From Lycorma delicatula (lineage: Eukaryota; Arthropoda; Insecta; Hemiptera; Fulgoridae), in contig NC_134455.1 in NCBI RefSeq assembly GCF_047948215.1, positions 351,259,991-351,323,990 of the forward strand: DNA of 64,000 nt, in the 5' to 3' direction. Of the stretch, positions 46,853 to 58,935 are shown piece after piece; within the stretch, counting starts at the first letter, position 1, and every line of letters begins with the position of its first letter. The position numbers were made by a program, and so were the translations under genes. The notes below the pieces were generated by a model that was not told the DNA's origin, made no database searches, and saw nothing but the letters and a program-made list of their open reading frames with translations.

Positions 46853-47410
46853 TTCCTTCTCTCTCTCTCTCTCTCTTTTTTTTTTAATTATTAATCAGCA
46901 GATTGGTTTGCGGAATGAGTTTCCTAAGCCTTCTCTCTGTTCTCAGCTAAGTTGTTCGCAGCATGAGTAATTCATTTCATCCAGGATCTGTCATATGTTC
47001 TCCAGTCTACTCCTTCCTGTGTGGTTTTTCCCTTTAATCATCCTGTCAATAATCGTCTTTAAGACCCTTTTATGTCTTAATATATGCCGAATTAATGTGT
47101 CTTCTTTTTGTTACAGTCTTTCAAAGCGTTCTTTTCTCGTTCATTCGTTTGAGTATCTCTTTATTAGAGATTCTATTTGCCCATCCGATTTTTAACATTC
47201 GTTTTTAGGACCACATCTTGAATGGTTCTAAATTCTTTTTCTCTGGAATTCCAACAGTCCGTATCTCGTTCCTATTAGTGTTACTGCTCCAGATGTATGT
47301 TTTAAGAAACTGTTTCCTTCTTTCTAAACTAATGTTGTTCGTATTTAATAGCTCCTTTTTTTCCTTGAACGCTCTCTTTGCTAGATATATCATTCTATAT
47401 GTCTAAAACA
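46853..47410 (-). pseudogene. LINE reverse-transcriptase ORF C-terminal relic
   Basis: Minus-strand frame 47393-47205 reads YLAKRAFKEKKELL, ISLERRKQFLKTYIWS and NLEPFKMWS, the thumb/connector pattern (AK.AF..K..LL..., RK..LKT..WS..., LE.F.MW) of insect endonuclease-reverse-transcriptase LINEs. Other frames downstream give ISNKEILKRM-like text, HILRHKR and LAENREKA, the usual end (HI.RH..., LA..R..WR). It is broken by stops. On the plus strand it is bounded by a (CT)n tract (46858-46880) and T run. Clade not assigned. Confidence 0.8.
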
Positions 47411-47555
47411 CAATAAAATATTATTTTATATCGTAATGTAACTATTCGGCCAAGAATTTGTTTTCTTTTTACAGAATAACTACATAATGTATTTGATTTT
47501 TTGGTTTTATAATGTAAGTCATAATATTATGTTAAAATACAATATAGTAAATTTT

Positions 47556-48290
47556 ACTTCCTTGTACGAAGTAAAGTATTGTGATCGCAAAGAATTTCGG
47601 TTTTCAGATTTTAACGGAAATATCCATTTTGATCATACCTGAATCCATTTTGACTACTTTCGGCGTGACGTCTGTACGTACATACGTATTTATCTCACAC
47701 AACTCAAAAACGACTACCCGAAAAATGTTGAAATTTTGGATTTAGGACTGTTGTAACATCTAATTGTGCACCTCTCCCTTTGATTGCAGTCGACTTGACC
47801 AAAAACGCCCAAAAAGCCCAAAATCCAAAAAAAATTGATTTTGAACGTTTTCCTAACTGCAGTAATAAGCCCTCGTTGAAAACGTTTCAACGATATATCA
47901 TAAGTGGAACTTATTTTCGTCGGTTCCATAGTTATAACCAAATAAAATTTTAATTAATGAAATATTTGGATCTTACAAGGGGAAGGCACATCGGTTCGAA
48001 ATTGACTTTATTTCCTTTATTTTTTTCTAATTTTTTTTTTTTTAATTTAAATATATTGATTGATTTATTAATAATTATTAACCTGTGATTGTAAAAAGTT
48101 TTTTATAATAAATAATAATTCAAAAATACCAACAAAAAATAAATAAAATTTTTTTTTTTAAAGAATTGGAGGATCGTTTCTCACTTTCAAATGAAATAAG
48201 TTTAAATGAAGTGCAGCAAAAAATGTGTTTATGCAATTTAATAGGCATAGAAGGAAATCATGTGGGGTACTCATCAGATTTTTTTTAAAA
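47556..48290 (+). mobile_element. Family D element, copy 2
   Basis: Starts ACTTCCTTGTACGAAGTAAA; runs through CGGCGTGACGTCTGTACG, TTGGATTTAGGACTGTTG, TGCACCTCTCCCTTTGATTG, AAGGGGAAGGCACATCGG, and ends GGCATAGAAGGAAATCATGT. About 710 bp. Confidence 0.88.
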
Positions 48291-49179
48291 TAATTATTAA
48301 TCTATGTTTTTTTTAATGAAAATTGGTGTAAGGGAAAATCTTGAAATCGTTTGAGAAACTTTTTTCCGAAAAACAGCTTCAGTTTCTCAGTACCGGGAAA
48401 GTACAGCGACTCGATTGCTAGCTTTTTTATTTTAATTTAAAATTAGGTCGACATACGGTCATAAAAGAAGAAGTATATACTGATTTTAAAGGAATGTTGT
48501 AAAAAAAAGAAATAGGGAAAGTTTATCGTACAAGTAGCAAAAGAGTAATGAAGAGAAATAAAGCTAAGAGAGTGTATAGTAGAGGGAGTAAGTGTTATCT
48601 ATATTTGGTTACACTGCGTTCTTTGTAAGTGGGACATGACACTGTTAGTTTTATCATTCCTTCGTCATATACTTAGAGATTCGTTTCAAATAACTTATTG
48701 TAACAGAAATAAATGTACGCTAAAACATATTTTCTTTGTATTAGATCGGTGACTGAATTTTAAAGCTTTTTATTTTAAAATAGTAGCCGATTACATATAT
48801 TATTAAATAAAATAAATTATTTTTCAATTTCTTTTATATTTTTTATATTACACTGACATTACAGATTTTGTTCTTAATTAAATATTACAATGAAATGATT
48901 TTATTCATAAAATTAGGGGTCTTTCTTTTTGCCTTAATCCTGTGACCATACTAAAAAGAAAAAAATCCTCTACCCGTAAAAAATTGTTAAAATGTTGCAC
49001 ACAAATTTTTTAAACCCAAATAGTTTATAAGTAATATAATATACTTAATATACTTAAACTATACGTATAATACTTATATAATTATAATATACTTTGAGAA
49101 TTTCTTTCATCGGCAAAAGCCTAAATGTTGAGGGCTTATTAAAATATGCTACTTAAAATTTCAAAAAATGTGCTTAAGT
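48291..49179. other. AT-rich intronic DNA, nothing recognised
   Basis: No feature seen; bases 49020-49100 are a TA-rich quasi-repeat. Confidence 0.5.
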
Positions 49180-50885
49180 CTCCCCAAAAAGAGGACGTAA
49201 TTTAAAATTCGAAAATTTCAACACCATTCTTTTTTTTTGTATCTGTATTAAGTATGACCTATATTGTTGATTCATACGTTTCGAGTCCATCATATCCTCT
49301 TGAATGCAAAATTGGGAAGGATTATTTCAAAATTCAAAAGATTGGTTGATTCAGTATCGCTTATAAAAATATTCTGATAAAATATATTCATTATTAAATT
49401 TGTCTAATTACTATGTGAATGGTGGGGGTTTTAAGTCGTTCAAAATTTTGAAAAAGTGTCGGGGCCCCAAAAATGGGGAAATACAAAATTAAAAACCTCT
49501 AAGACCGATTGATCTTATTTTTTATATATTAATCTTTATCTAAATTGGTTTTTCCAATATTTTAATCCATTAAACCCTTTCAACTATAAAAATATAGATT
49601 GGGTACTAAAAATTCAAAAAATACTGGACCAATTGATTTATTATTTTCACGTACAAAGTATATTCAAATAAAATATTCCACTTATTAACAAGGCTTATCA
49701 TAATTAAGTGAAAATTTCTAAAATGTACCCAGGGGCTTCAAAAAAGGGGGAAATTTTAAATTCAAAAAGTATTGAACCGATTAATCTTATTTTTTACGTT
49801 TATCTATTAGTATGACCTAAAAGTTATTGATTTCTACATTTCGAACCCATCAAACCCTCTAAGGTACAAAAATGAAGAGGAGTATTTTGAAAATTAAAAA
49901 AATTACCGTTCGATTCGTATCATTTATATAAAATTATTCCCCTAATTAAATTTATCTTCATTACATAAAAATTTAAATATTGTGTCCGAAGGCCCTCAAA
50001 AAGGGGAAATTCAAATTCGAAAACTGCAACACCGAACGATCTTATATTTTATTTCCTTGTACGAAGTAAAGGAAATATTGTAATCGCGAAAAATTTCGGT
50101 TTTCAGATTTCAACGGAAATATCCATTTTGACCACCCCTGAATCCATTTAGACTAATTTCGGCGTGACGTCTGTACGTATGTATGTATATCGCATAACTC
50201 AAAAACGATTAACCGTAGGATGTTGAAATTTTGGATTTAGGACTGTTGTAACATCTAGTTGTGCACCTCCCCTTTTAATTGCAATCGACTGGACCAATAG
50301 TGTCCAAAAAAGCTCAAAATCCAAAAGATTTGGATTTTTGACTGGTGTAATAAATAAGTCCTCATTAAGAGCTTTTCAACGATATATCATAAGTTGTACT
50401 TATTTTCATTGGTTCCAGAGTTATAGGCAAATTAAAGTTTAATTAATGAAATATTTGGATCTTACAAGGGGAAGGCACGTCTGTTCGAATCCGTCTTCAT
50501 TTCCTTTTTTTTTAATTACATATATTGATTAATTAATAATTATTAATCTCTGATTGTAACAACATTTTTACAATAAATAATAATTCAATATTAATAATAA
50601 AAAAAAGAAATATGAAAAGATATCAGAAGTTTTTAATAAAATAAAATTTTATGTACTTTTAAAAATGTGTATATGTAATTTAATAGGCGTACAAGGAAGT
50701 TATATAGTGTCCACATCAAATTTTTTATATATATGTATTAAGTTCGATATAAATAGTGATTCTTACATTTTAAATCCATCAAACCTTCTCGATTATAGAA
50801 ATAGAGAGAAGTATTTCATAATTAAAAAACTACTGGACCGATTGATTTAGTATCACGCATAAAACTTTCTCATTATTAAATTATT
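49180..50885 (+). repeat. Diverged tandem array, about 270-bp unit, interrupted by a family D element
   Basis: Units begin CCCCAAAAAGAGGACG (49180), GGGGCCCCAAAAATGGGG (about 49460), GGGGCTTCAAAAAAGGGG (about 49732) and GGCCCTCAAAAAGGGG (about 49988). Each then has ACCGATTGATCTTATTTT-type text, a CCATCAAACCCTCT-type stretch and a TCATTATTAAATT-like end. The fourth unit resumes after the D insert at about 50722 (TTAAGTTCGATATAAATAGT, AAATCCATCAAACCTTCTCG) and finishes near 50885. Confidence 0.8.
50043..50720 (+). mobile_element. Family D element, copy 3, inside the tandem array
   Basis: Starts TTTCCTTGTACGAAGTAAAG and ends GGCGTACAAGGAAGTTATA...TTT. Contains all family D landmarks and the B-box region (AAGGCACGTCTGTTCGAATC). 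The 61-codon frame at 50665-50850 spans its end and is chance. Confidence 0.88.
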
Positions 50886-52134
50886 GTAAGAGCGTATTGA
50901 AATATTTTTTATCTGAAATAGCAGCAGTTTTTGTAGCGATAAAACAAAATTATAAAAAAAGAAGTTTGGTATTAATTACGTAATGCAATGCAGTTTTCAC
51001 GGCATCTATATGCATATGTTTATTAAATAAATTAAATAATATTTACTCGCTTACAAATCATAAATTCCAGGTAGCAAACTTACACAATTCAAATTATTAT
51101 TTTTTTTACGAGTAAGAAAGATTGATGTCAGCTTTTACTTGACTTTCTGATCGTAAAAGTAGAGTATATTCAAATTTACTATTCTAATGTACAGTAAATA
51201 CAGTTGTTATAATAGGTGTCGATTTAAAGTTAGTTGACAAAAAAATGTTTATGAGATCATAGTATTATTTGGGATAGAAGTTGAGGTATAACCCGGGCGA
51301 ATAACTGTTTGTTGAATATTTTCAAAAATTAATAAATTTATTTTTAAAAGTAACGAATGAATTTAATTTAACTTAGTTTAAAGAAATAAAAATATTAATA
51401 AAAAAAAAAACAAGGCTTGCAGATATAATCAAGTATCATTTATTTAATTTTTAACTGTTTTCTCCCCAACCATTTAAATTTTAAATGGTTAAAATTTTTA
51501 AAGGATGTTCTTTTTGGAGAATGCTTTAAATTTGAAAACATCCTCTTTATTTTTTAATAAATGAGTGTTTTGAAACAATGAAAAATTAAAAAAAAATTAT
51601 TTTTTATACACAATATCTTTGTTTGGCTTTGATCGTGATTGCAGGGCTTTGTATACGATTATAAACGAAATGTACGTGCTTTATTATGATGTTTTTAGTA
51701 TCAATGCAAGCTGATTAACTCGCATTTTCTGATACGATTTCAGTTAAATTATGACGTAATAATATATTAATATTACAACGAGTTCAGCATTGTTAATTTA
51801 AATCGCTTTGTTGTCATAAAAAATCTTCCTTGTTAATGTATTTAATATACATAACGGTATTACAAGTTAGGTATTTTCAGATAAACAACGGTGTAGCAAA
51901 AATTGTTTTAATTTACATACACAAGTGTATTTTTAGTAAATCTTATTTCATCATGTATTTAAATTTTTAGTAAACGGCTACAGTAAAAAAATCCGATTCT
52001 TGCACAGTTCATATAACGAAATGAAATCCGTTTTCATACAACATGTTCGCTTAGTTTTATATTTTAAGTGAAAAATGTTTATATTAATGGTACAAAATAG
52101 GACCGGATATATAATGTGTTAATCATTTCTTATA
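50886..52134. other. AT-rich intronic DNA, nothing recognised
   Basis: No coding or repeat content identified. Confidence 0.5.
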
Positions 52135-52560
52135 TACTGTGGCAGCCTTTAAATAACTTTTCAACAATTCAACATAGAGAAATTAAATTTAGCAAATGCT
52201 ATCCCTACATTGAAACAGTCTATTTTTATATATAAAACAACTAAATCTGTAAGTTCTCACGAACAGGAAGGTATTTAAAAGATTTTAAATGAAAATTGTA
52301 ACATTTTGTCATCAGTTATAAAAGCATTGAAAAGAAAACGTTTTGACGTAAAATATTTCTGGAATAACCCTAATTAAAATGGCGATCATTAAATATTTTT
52401 AATAGGTAGGGTCATAAGTAATCTATAGTACCTTTTAAATAATTGTTTATAACCTTTAAATTTGAAAAAAAAAATTACCGGATGCTGGGGCATCTCAAAA
52501 TTTCGGTATGAAAAATCCTTAGGGTGTACTGTAAACAAATTCTGATTGAAGTTCATAGCT
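52135..52560 (+). repeat. Family I repeat, copy 3
   Basis: TAACTTTTCAACAATTCAAC, AAATTAAATTTAGCAAATGC, GCATTGAAAAGAAAACG, TTTTGACGTAAAATATTTC, CTAATTAAAATGGCGATC and AGTACCTTTTAAATAA match copy 1 in order. Confidence 0.7.
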
Positions 52561-52624
52561 ATTTAATCTATAAATACATAAAATAATATTAAAAGAAAAT
52601 AAATGAAGATACTAAATATTAAAA

Positions 52625-53775
52625 AAAAAACTGAAAACACAGTAGTTTCTGAAGCACGTATTACACGTACATATACACAACTTAATTTAAAATATTTATG
52701 ATTTTATATAAAGCGCTCGCGAATACCGTATTTAATTCGCGCGGGTGTGGCGGTACTAGCGGCGACAATCGGCACTAACTTTTTTTTCTTGTTTAGCCTC
52801 CGGCAATCACCGTCAGTTATTACTTCAGAGAATGAATGAGGAGGATATGTATGAGTGTAAGTGAAGTATAGTCTTGTACAGTCTCACTTCGACCGTTTCT
52901 GAGATGTGTGGTTAATTTATAAACCCAACCACCAAAGAACACCGGTACCCACGATCTAGTATTCAAATCCGTATAAAAGTAACTGCCTTCACTAGGATTT
53001 GAACGTTGGCACTCTCGACTTTGAAATCAGCTGATTTGCGAAGACGCGTTCACTACTAGACTAACCCGGTGGGTTAGTCGGCACTAACTAAACTAATGTA
53101 ATTTCACTACTTACATAGAACAAATTTCGATTGTACGGTCGGCAGACCGGTGTAGCCGCGAGGCTTAACACACCAGGTACCAAGTCGATTGGGCGATCGA
53201 GTCCGAGATCCAGCCAGACTGAGTTACTTGTTTACACTTTAAATTTTATTCATTTATGTAATTCTACCGCTCACCTGTGACGTCACGCATAACAGACGAC
53301 TACAACAATATTTTTTTGGGGTGGGGGATGAGATTTTGTAAAAAATTTTTTGTTGAAATTATTGTTATTTTTTAATCGTTAAGAAATGTGCCTAAGAAAA
53401 ATATGACCTTAATTAGGCGAAATCTCGAGATATTGATGGTGGCGACCTTGCTCTACAGCCTCACCCCCTTAACCTTTTAAGTAGAAAATTTATTAACATC
53501 AGTGCCCCGTATATAAAACTAATCTGACCAAGTATGGTCAAAACCGTTCCAGTATTTTCGAAGATGTAAGGTGATTTAAAGGGCGACATCGAACACTCAC
53601 TCGTACATAGAAGATTAACATCTGGAAAATTACCAACCGGTTTTTTAGTTTTCTTAGGTGTCAAAACGTCAAGATCCGGTGAAAACCTCCTTTACCCAAA
53701 TTGGATCAACTATAATCCTTTATCTTTCAGAGCTATAATTCTGATATAGCCTATCTAGATGGGAAAGTAAAAGAT
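52625..53775 (+). repeat. Family B repeat, nearly full length, interrupted by a SINE
   Basis: 5' text ACTGAAAACACAGTAG, CpG-rich GGCGGTACTAGCGGCGAC at 52750, interruption, then CGGTCGGCAGACCGG, A box CGGTGTAGCCG, B box AGTCCGAGATC (53205), and the tail to GGGAAAGTAAAAG at about 53775. Without the 309-bp SINE plus duplication it would be about 840 bp. Confidence 0.9.
52781..53077 (-). repeat. SINE family A copy inserted in family B
   Basis: 297 bp flanked by the perfect 12-base direct repeat TCGGCACTAACT (52769-52780, 53078-53089). The minus strand runs from CTAACCCACCGGGTTAGTCT to GGAGGCTAAACAAG plus A-run. The perfect duplication makes it one of the youngest insertions here. Confidence 0.95.
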
Positions 53776-54474
53776 AGCGTTCAAGTACATACTAGGAAAA
53801 GTGAATTCCCCCCGTCGTCGATCTTTACTGAGTCGATTGTACTTACTTTTCACAATAAACTCCTTCTTAAAGCAAGAAGTGGTGCCTTTTGTACTTAAGT
53901 TTGTTGCATTGCATTTTAGTCATAATAAAAAACGTATAGTTGATACTAAGCAACAAATTTATGTACTTCTTGCTTTTGTGAAGTAAAAACATTGTATACA
54001 TCGCAGCTGTTTTTTACACGACTCTATTAAGTAACATAAAAATATTATTGAAAATAAAAGTTTAAATTTTAGAGTCGTTCGGCCTCCGGCGATCGGTACA
54101 CGGTCAAGCGGTTCGGCTCAAGATCATATAAAATATGTAGACTAATATTTGCTGTTTATTTAACATAAGCTAATGAGATTTTAATTATTCATTAGGCCAC
54201 TACCTCTTCTACTTATAACGTACAATTATAACTAAGTCGTATATCTATCACGTTTCTCTTGCTCTAGATTAGTTGTCCATAAGATATTATATACAGCAAA
54301 TATAAAACGTCGTTTACTGGTTTTTACGTAATTAAATACGTAATTAATTTTTACTAATACTAATTGTTGACAGAATTAAGGTTTATCAATACGGTGGTGA
54401 CCAATTTTAAGCGATTGTAATTTTTCTTTCTATACAATTTATATTGTTTTATTACTCATATTTAACTTTTTTTT
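53776..54474. other. AT-rich intronic DNA, nothing recognised
   Basis: A short GC-rich patch at 54075-54120 (TTCGGCCTCCGGCGATCGG) is unexplained. Confidence 0.45.
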
Positions 54475-55035
54475 TTCAAGGAAGTTTTGTAGTCGCGAAA
54501 AATTTCAGATTTCAACGGAAATATCCATTCTGACCATCCCTGAATTCATTTTGACTAGTTTCGGAGTGACGTATGTACGTATGCATCTCGCGTAACTCAA
54601 AAACGATTAGCCGTAAGTTGTTGAAATTTTGGATTTAGGACTGTTGTAACATCTAGCTATGCACCTCCATTTTTGATTGCAATCGACTAGGCCAAAAGAG
54701 TTATAGCCAAGATAGAATTTTAATTAATAAAATATTTGGATCTTACAAGGCATATCGGTTCGAGTCCAACTACATCTCCTTTTTTTTTTAACTTTATTAT
54801 TATTTTTTTTTTTTATTTAAATATATTGATTTATTAATAATTATTAGTCTTTGATTGAAAAAAAAAAACGTTTTACAATAAATAATAATTCAATAATAAT
54901 AATAAAAAAAATTATGAAAAATATCTTAAGTTATTAATGGAATAAATTTTTATGTACTTTTCATATTAAAAAGTGGGTTTATGTAATTTAATAGGCCTAC
55001 AAGGAAGTCATGTGGTTTCCACATCAGATTTTTAC
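54475..55035 (+). mobile_element. Family D element, copy 4 (internally deleted)
   Basis: Starts in a decayed terminus (TCAAGGAAGTTTTGTAGTCG), keeps GGATTTAGGACTGTTGTAAC and AAGGCATATCGGTTCGAGTC, lacks about 120 bp before the B box, and ends GGCCTACAAGGAAGTCATG with a TGTGGTTTCCACA dyad. Confidence 0.85.
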
Positions 55036-55186
55036 TTTACAATCTACACTCCTATACTATATAAATATATGGTATATTATATAACGGAAAGTATATTAAT
55101 CTGGTAAAAATTTGCACGCAAATCTTAACATTTTATGATCTTTTCTCACAAAAAACTAACACAATTATAGCATTGGAACATTTCGG

Positions 55187-55188
<2 letters not shown>

Positions 55189-55265
<77 letters not shown>

Positions 55266-55297
55266 TTATATAATATATATATATATACATATATATT
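55189..55297. repeat. (AT)n microsatellite, longest in the window
   Basis: About 35 AT units, then interrupted TA text to 55297. It creates false Ile-Tyr frames on both strands. Confidence 0.97.
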
Positions 55298-55508
55298 GGC
55301 CTGCTTTTTGCTTGACATCTTCAGGTATATAGCACAATATTTCTATATATGGGGCATTAAAGCCATTCAATTTTTGAATTTTCCGAACCGTATTGGTCGG
55401 TCCGTTGTCTAAAATAATTTTTATTTTAAGATAGGTAAATTGTTTTCATATACTTTAATGCCCAATATAATCTAATAAAATATTTTCATTAAAGAGGTGA
55501 AGAAATGA

Positions 55509-56400
55509 ACTGGGTTGCCAGTTTTCAGGACGCTGAAAACAGTGGCAGCATATCGGACGGCTTCTTATGACGCGGTATGTGTACTGGCCGGGACTCCTTC
55601 CATAGACCTTTTGGTTCTTGATCGTGCCCGTAAGTATGAAGGCGGTGACAGTGCTGAAGGTAGAAATGAAACAGTAAGTGTGTGGCGAGACAGATGGAAC
55701 TTGGGTGTCATGGCTGGATGGAGGAGGAAATTAATTCCCGATTTAAGAATACGGTATAATAGAAGGTTTGGTGAGACGAGTTTTTACCTGACGCAAATGC
55801 TATCCGGTCACGGTAATTTTGAAGCGTATTTGTATGGAATCGGGAGGAGAGAGTCGCCTGACCGTATGTATTGTGCTGAATGGGACTCGGTTGAGCATAC
55901 CCTGTTAAAGCGTGAGGAATGTATTAAAAAACGTATTCGGTCTGGATTGCAAATCTGGAGCCGGAGGATGTAGACCCGTATATGCTGATGTCGCAGAGTA
56001 ACTGGAGGAAAGTGGAGGAATACTCGAGGGAGGTGCTTCGATGCAAAGATACGGAAGGTAGAAGAAGAGGGTTTTAGTGTAGGGTTGGGTGGACAACCCC
56101 AATCGGGAGAGCCGGCATGCCGAGGTGTGCCGGTTCCGACGGATCGATTGAGGGCTCCAAGGGAGACTAGGTTAGGGGATACAAACGAAACACCCGATAC
56201 CGGTGGGGGAATCCAGTAATGGAGTACCCCCGTTAGAGTGGGAATAAAGAATTAAAAAGATCCAACCGGGGAGCGGACTTACCATGCCGGTCTTACTGCC
56301 GGTAAGTGGGGAGACCCCTTAGAGTAAAGGACATTCCCCTGGGAATGAGTTTTACTTAACTGTATGTCCGGCCCGGGGAGAGGGGGATAAAAAAAAAGAA
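55509..56400 (+). mobile_element. R1-like non-LTR retrotransposon, 5'-truncated 3' end
   Basis: Dead 3' end of an R1-clade-like LINE: ORF2 C-terminus (to stop at 56075-56077) plus a GC-rich 3' UTR of about 320 bp ending in AGGGGGATAAAAAAAAAG. GC content is well above the flanks. The 3' UTR shares motif order with the fragment at 33570-34043. Only the last sixth or so of a full element is present. Confidence 0.85.
55515..56077 (+). pseudogene. R1-like ORF2 C-terminus (frameshifted)
   Basis: Frame 55515-55973 reads RTASYDAVCVLAGTPSIDLL and DRARKYEGGD, the AYRT.S.DA..VLAG.PP..L pattern that follows the reverse transcriptase in R1 elements, then WRRKLIPDLRIRYNRRFGE and a C-x-x-D-x-x-EHTL-x(3-4)-C zinc-finger-like end (MYCAEWDSVEHTLLKREEC). 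A frameshift near 55940 moves the last 45 residues (NLEPEDVDPYMLMSQSNWRK to RRRGF stop) to another frame, where they match the usual R1 tail. The usual first Trp/Cys of the finger is not obvious. Confidence 0.82.
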
Positions 56401-57764
56401 ATTTTTAGGACACTAGTGTTCATTTACAATATGATCAAGATTTTGTACTACTGTTGTGAATCGAACCGCACACCATATGTAATGATTAGTAATATGAACT
56501 AAACTCGATGTGACAAACTTAAGATTAATTATATTTAGATTAGGCTATATTTTAAGACACATTTATATATTATTACTCTTGATACTGGAATTTTGACCCG
56601 TTCCTCTAGGTATTCTAGAGAATGGAACTTTGTATATTTATTTGTAATATTATTTTTCGAATCAATTTGAATTTGAATAATATTATTTTTATTTTTTCAT
56701 ACAACCTTTTACGCAATTCAAATGCGTAACTAACGTATGGGGGTAAAAACATTATTTTTTTAATTTTTATCGTTTCCGGGCTTATTATGCAACGAGCTCA
56801 TAATGATAGCCATCGATGCACGACTACGAAATAAGTTACGGTACAAGCCTTAGCGTCTATCCTAAACTTCACAACAGTCCATTAATGACCATTATAGAGA
56901 GTTGCTTACCGTATTTTTTATACGGCTGAGAAAATATTGGGATTATCGTTTTAAATCAGGGATAGAATAGATTGTTTACGGAATATTTTTTTTAATTTTT
57001 CAAAAAATACGTTAAACAATAAATTTCTGTGGCAATCGGTTGTTAGTCATAAGGTCTGCCTTTTCTTTAATACCGATCGGTGTTAAAGACATTTCTTTCT
57101 TAGAATCCAACATTATTAACAAATAAACAGTGCAATATAGAAACTTTGTTACCTAAAGGTGTACTTTAAAGTTAACCTCTGCTTGCTAACTATTAAATCG
57201 GGTTAAAATCAGAGTAAAAAAAAAAGAAATATTAAACAATACCCGGTTCTTATCTGTCAGTAGTTGAAAAGAGTAGGGTTTTTTAACACCTGTATCATAA
57301 TGAAACTCTGTTTCATAATGCCCCTCATCATAAACGCGCGTAGTTCAAACGTTATAATACAGGAGTAGAAAAAATTACATTCTTGTACTGATCAGATGAT
57401 TATGTTTCATTTTGTTATGTGTTTGGGCAACCTCATTTAGGGTAGGGGATAGTGTATTTTTTTTTTTTGTCACTTATAGTTTTGACTGAATACTGGTCAG
57501 TGATGGCATTTAATTTTCGTTACAGTGGTCAAGGAGGATCGTAAGATTCGCTCTCATATCTCAGAATTTGATTAAAATAGTATAATAATAACTTTGTATA
57601 ATTCTTTACTTGCATAATTAAATAACGTTCCACTTAGGAGTTCATGTAAGTAACAAACTGTCGAGGGAGGAAATTGCATAATTTTTACCGTGAAGCCGTG
57701 AAATTTAATTATTTTCCTGCTTTTCATTATTCCTTCAGTTTACTTTTACTTTGTACTCTAGACT
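56401..57764. other. AT-rich intronic DNA, nothing recognised
   Basis: Bases 57455-57670 have family-like wording (weak similarity to family I) but no firm match. Confidence 0.45.
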
Positions 57765-58376
57765 GTGCTATAGTAGAGCTATATAGTTCAAGAAGGGAAA
57801 GTATTATAATCGATCCAATCTGGACATACGCGGTTTTCACCGAATTTTGACGTTGTGACACCTAAGGAACCCAAAAAACCGGATGGAAATTTTCCGGATG
57901 TTAATTTTCATGTGTACGTGTTCGATGTCGGTCTCTAAATCACCTTATATCTCCGGAACTGCTGGACAGATTTTCCGCCAGAATTTGGTCTAGATTACTT
58001 CTATATATGGGGCATTGATGACATTAAATTTTCAACTTAAAATGTCAAGGGGGTGAGGCTATACAGTAGATCATCCTCAGTATCTCGAAATTTTGCTTAA
58101 TTAAGGTCATATTTTTCTTAGGCGCGTTTGTTAACGATTAAAAAATAACAATATTTGCAAAATCGCACCCCCACCTTTAAAATTCTCTAAACTACTGCTA
58201 TGTTGTGACGTCACAAGTGAGGGGTAGAATTAAATAAATCAATAATATTTAAAGTGAAAAAAAGGAACTCGGTATGGCTTGGTTTCGAACTCGATCGCCC
58301 GATTGACTCGGTACCTGTTGCGTTAAGCTTGGCGGCTACACCAGTCTGCCGACCGTACAAGCGAAATTTGTTTATT
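57765..58376 (-). repeat. Family B repeat (3' part plus tRNA-like block)
   Basis: Minus-strand copy from the CTTTCCC-type end (57770) through the tail and tRNA-like block (58270-58360, B box read on the minus strand as AGTTCGAAACC). It stops just after the tRNA-like head at CGAAATTTGTT, where the mariner relic begins. Confidence 0.88.
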
Positions 58377-58384
58377 TTATTTAA

Positions 58385-58935
58385 TTTTGAAACGGTCCAT
58401 TACAAGCAACGATAAATTGATCACGCACTACAATAATGTACAAGATTGTGGTCGAAGCATAGTGAAACTCCTCTCAAAGAGTGGCAAAATCAGGATTGAC
58501 AGCAAGAAAAGTGATGTGTGTGTGTTACGGAATCGGAAAGGAATTGTTCACTATGAGATGCTGCAACCCTGTCAATCGATGGAATCTAAAACTTCTAACG
58601 TTAACAAGTGGAAAGATTACGCCAAGAGATCGAGATAAAGCCACCAGAATTGAGCGGTAGAAAAGATGTCATTTTCCATCACAACAACCAGGCTACCCAG
58701 ACAGATCTTTGGTGATCTGTTGAAAATTGAGAGATTTTGGCCGGGAAGCTTTGCACGGTTTTCGTTCTGTATAGAACTCTCTTAAAGGTATAAAGTTGCT
58801 TTCAAAACAGGCCTGTTAATATCATTTATCACAGATTTTCGTCCGTGAAATACAAATTCTACAGTAATGGAATTATGATTTTACCTCAAAAACAGCAAAA
58901 GGTATTCGATCAAAAGTTAACGTATTTGATTTAAT
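58385..58935 (+). pseudogene. mariner-type transposase relic, third subfamily
   Basis: Plus-strand remnants in shifting frames: NRKGIVHYEMLQPCQS (the W.GK GVVYYELL.PGQT region, 58515-58580), RKDVIFHHNNQATQTDL (the second catalytic HHDNA motif with Asp changed to Asn, about 58650), KLRDFGREAL and NSLKGIKL, then YKFYSNGIMILPQKQQKVFD (C-terminal FY..GI..LP.RWQKV.D, about 58850-58905). The cecropia/SETMAR-like wording differs from both other mariner relics. Terminal repeats were not found. Confidence 0.85.

Noticed and set aside
47218..47406. 62-codon plus-strand frame
   Set aside because: Antisense of the LINE reverse-transcriptase C-terminus, which has the recognisable motifs.
49180..50885. 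CRISPR-like or protein-repeat array
   Set aside because: Units are about 270 bp, diverged and without short identical repeats or spacers; the organism is eukaryotic.
55133..55412. Ile-Tyr repeat frames
   Set aside because: Produced entirely by the AT microsatellite.
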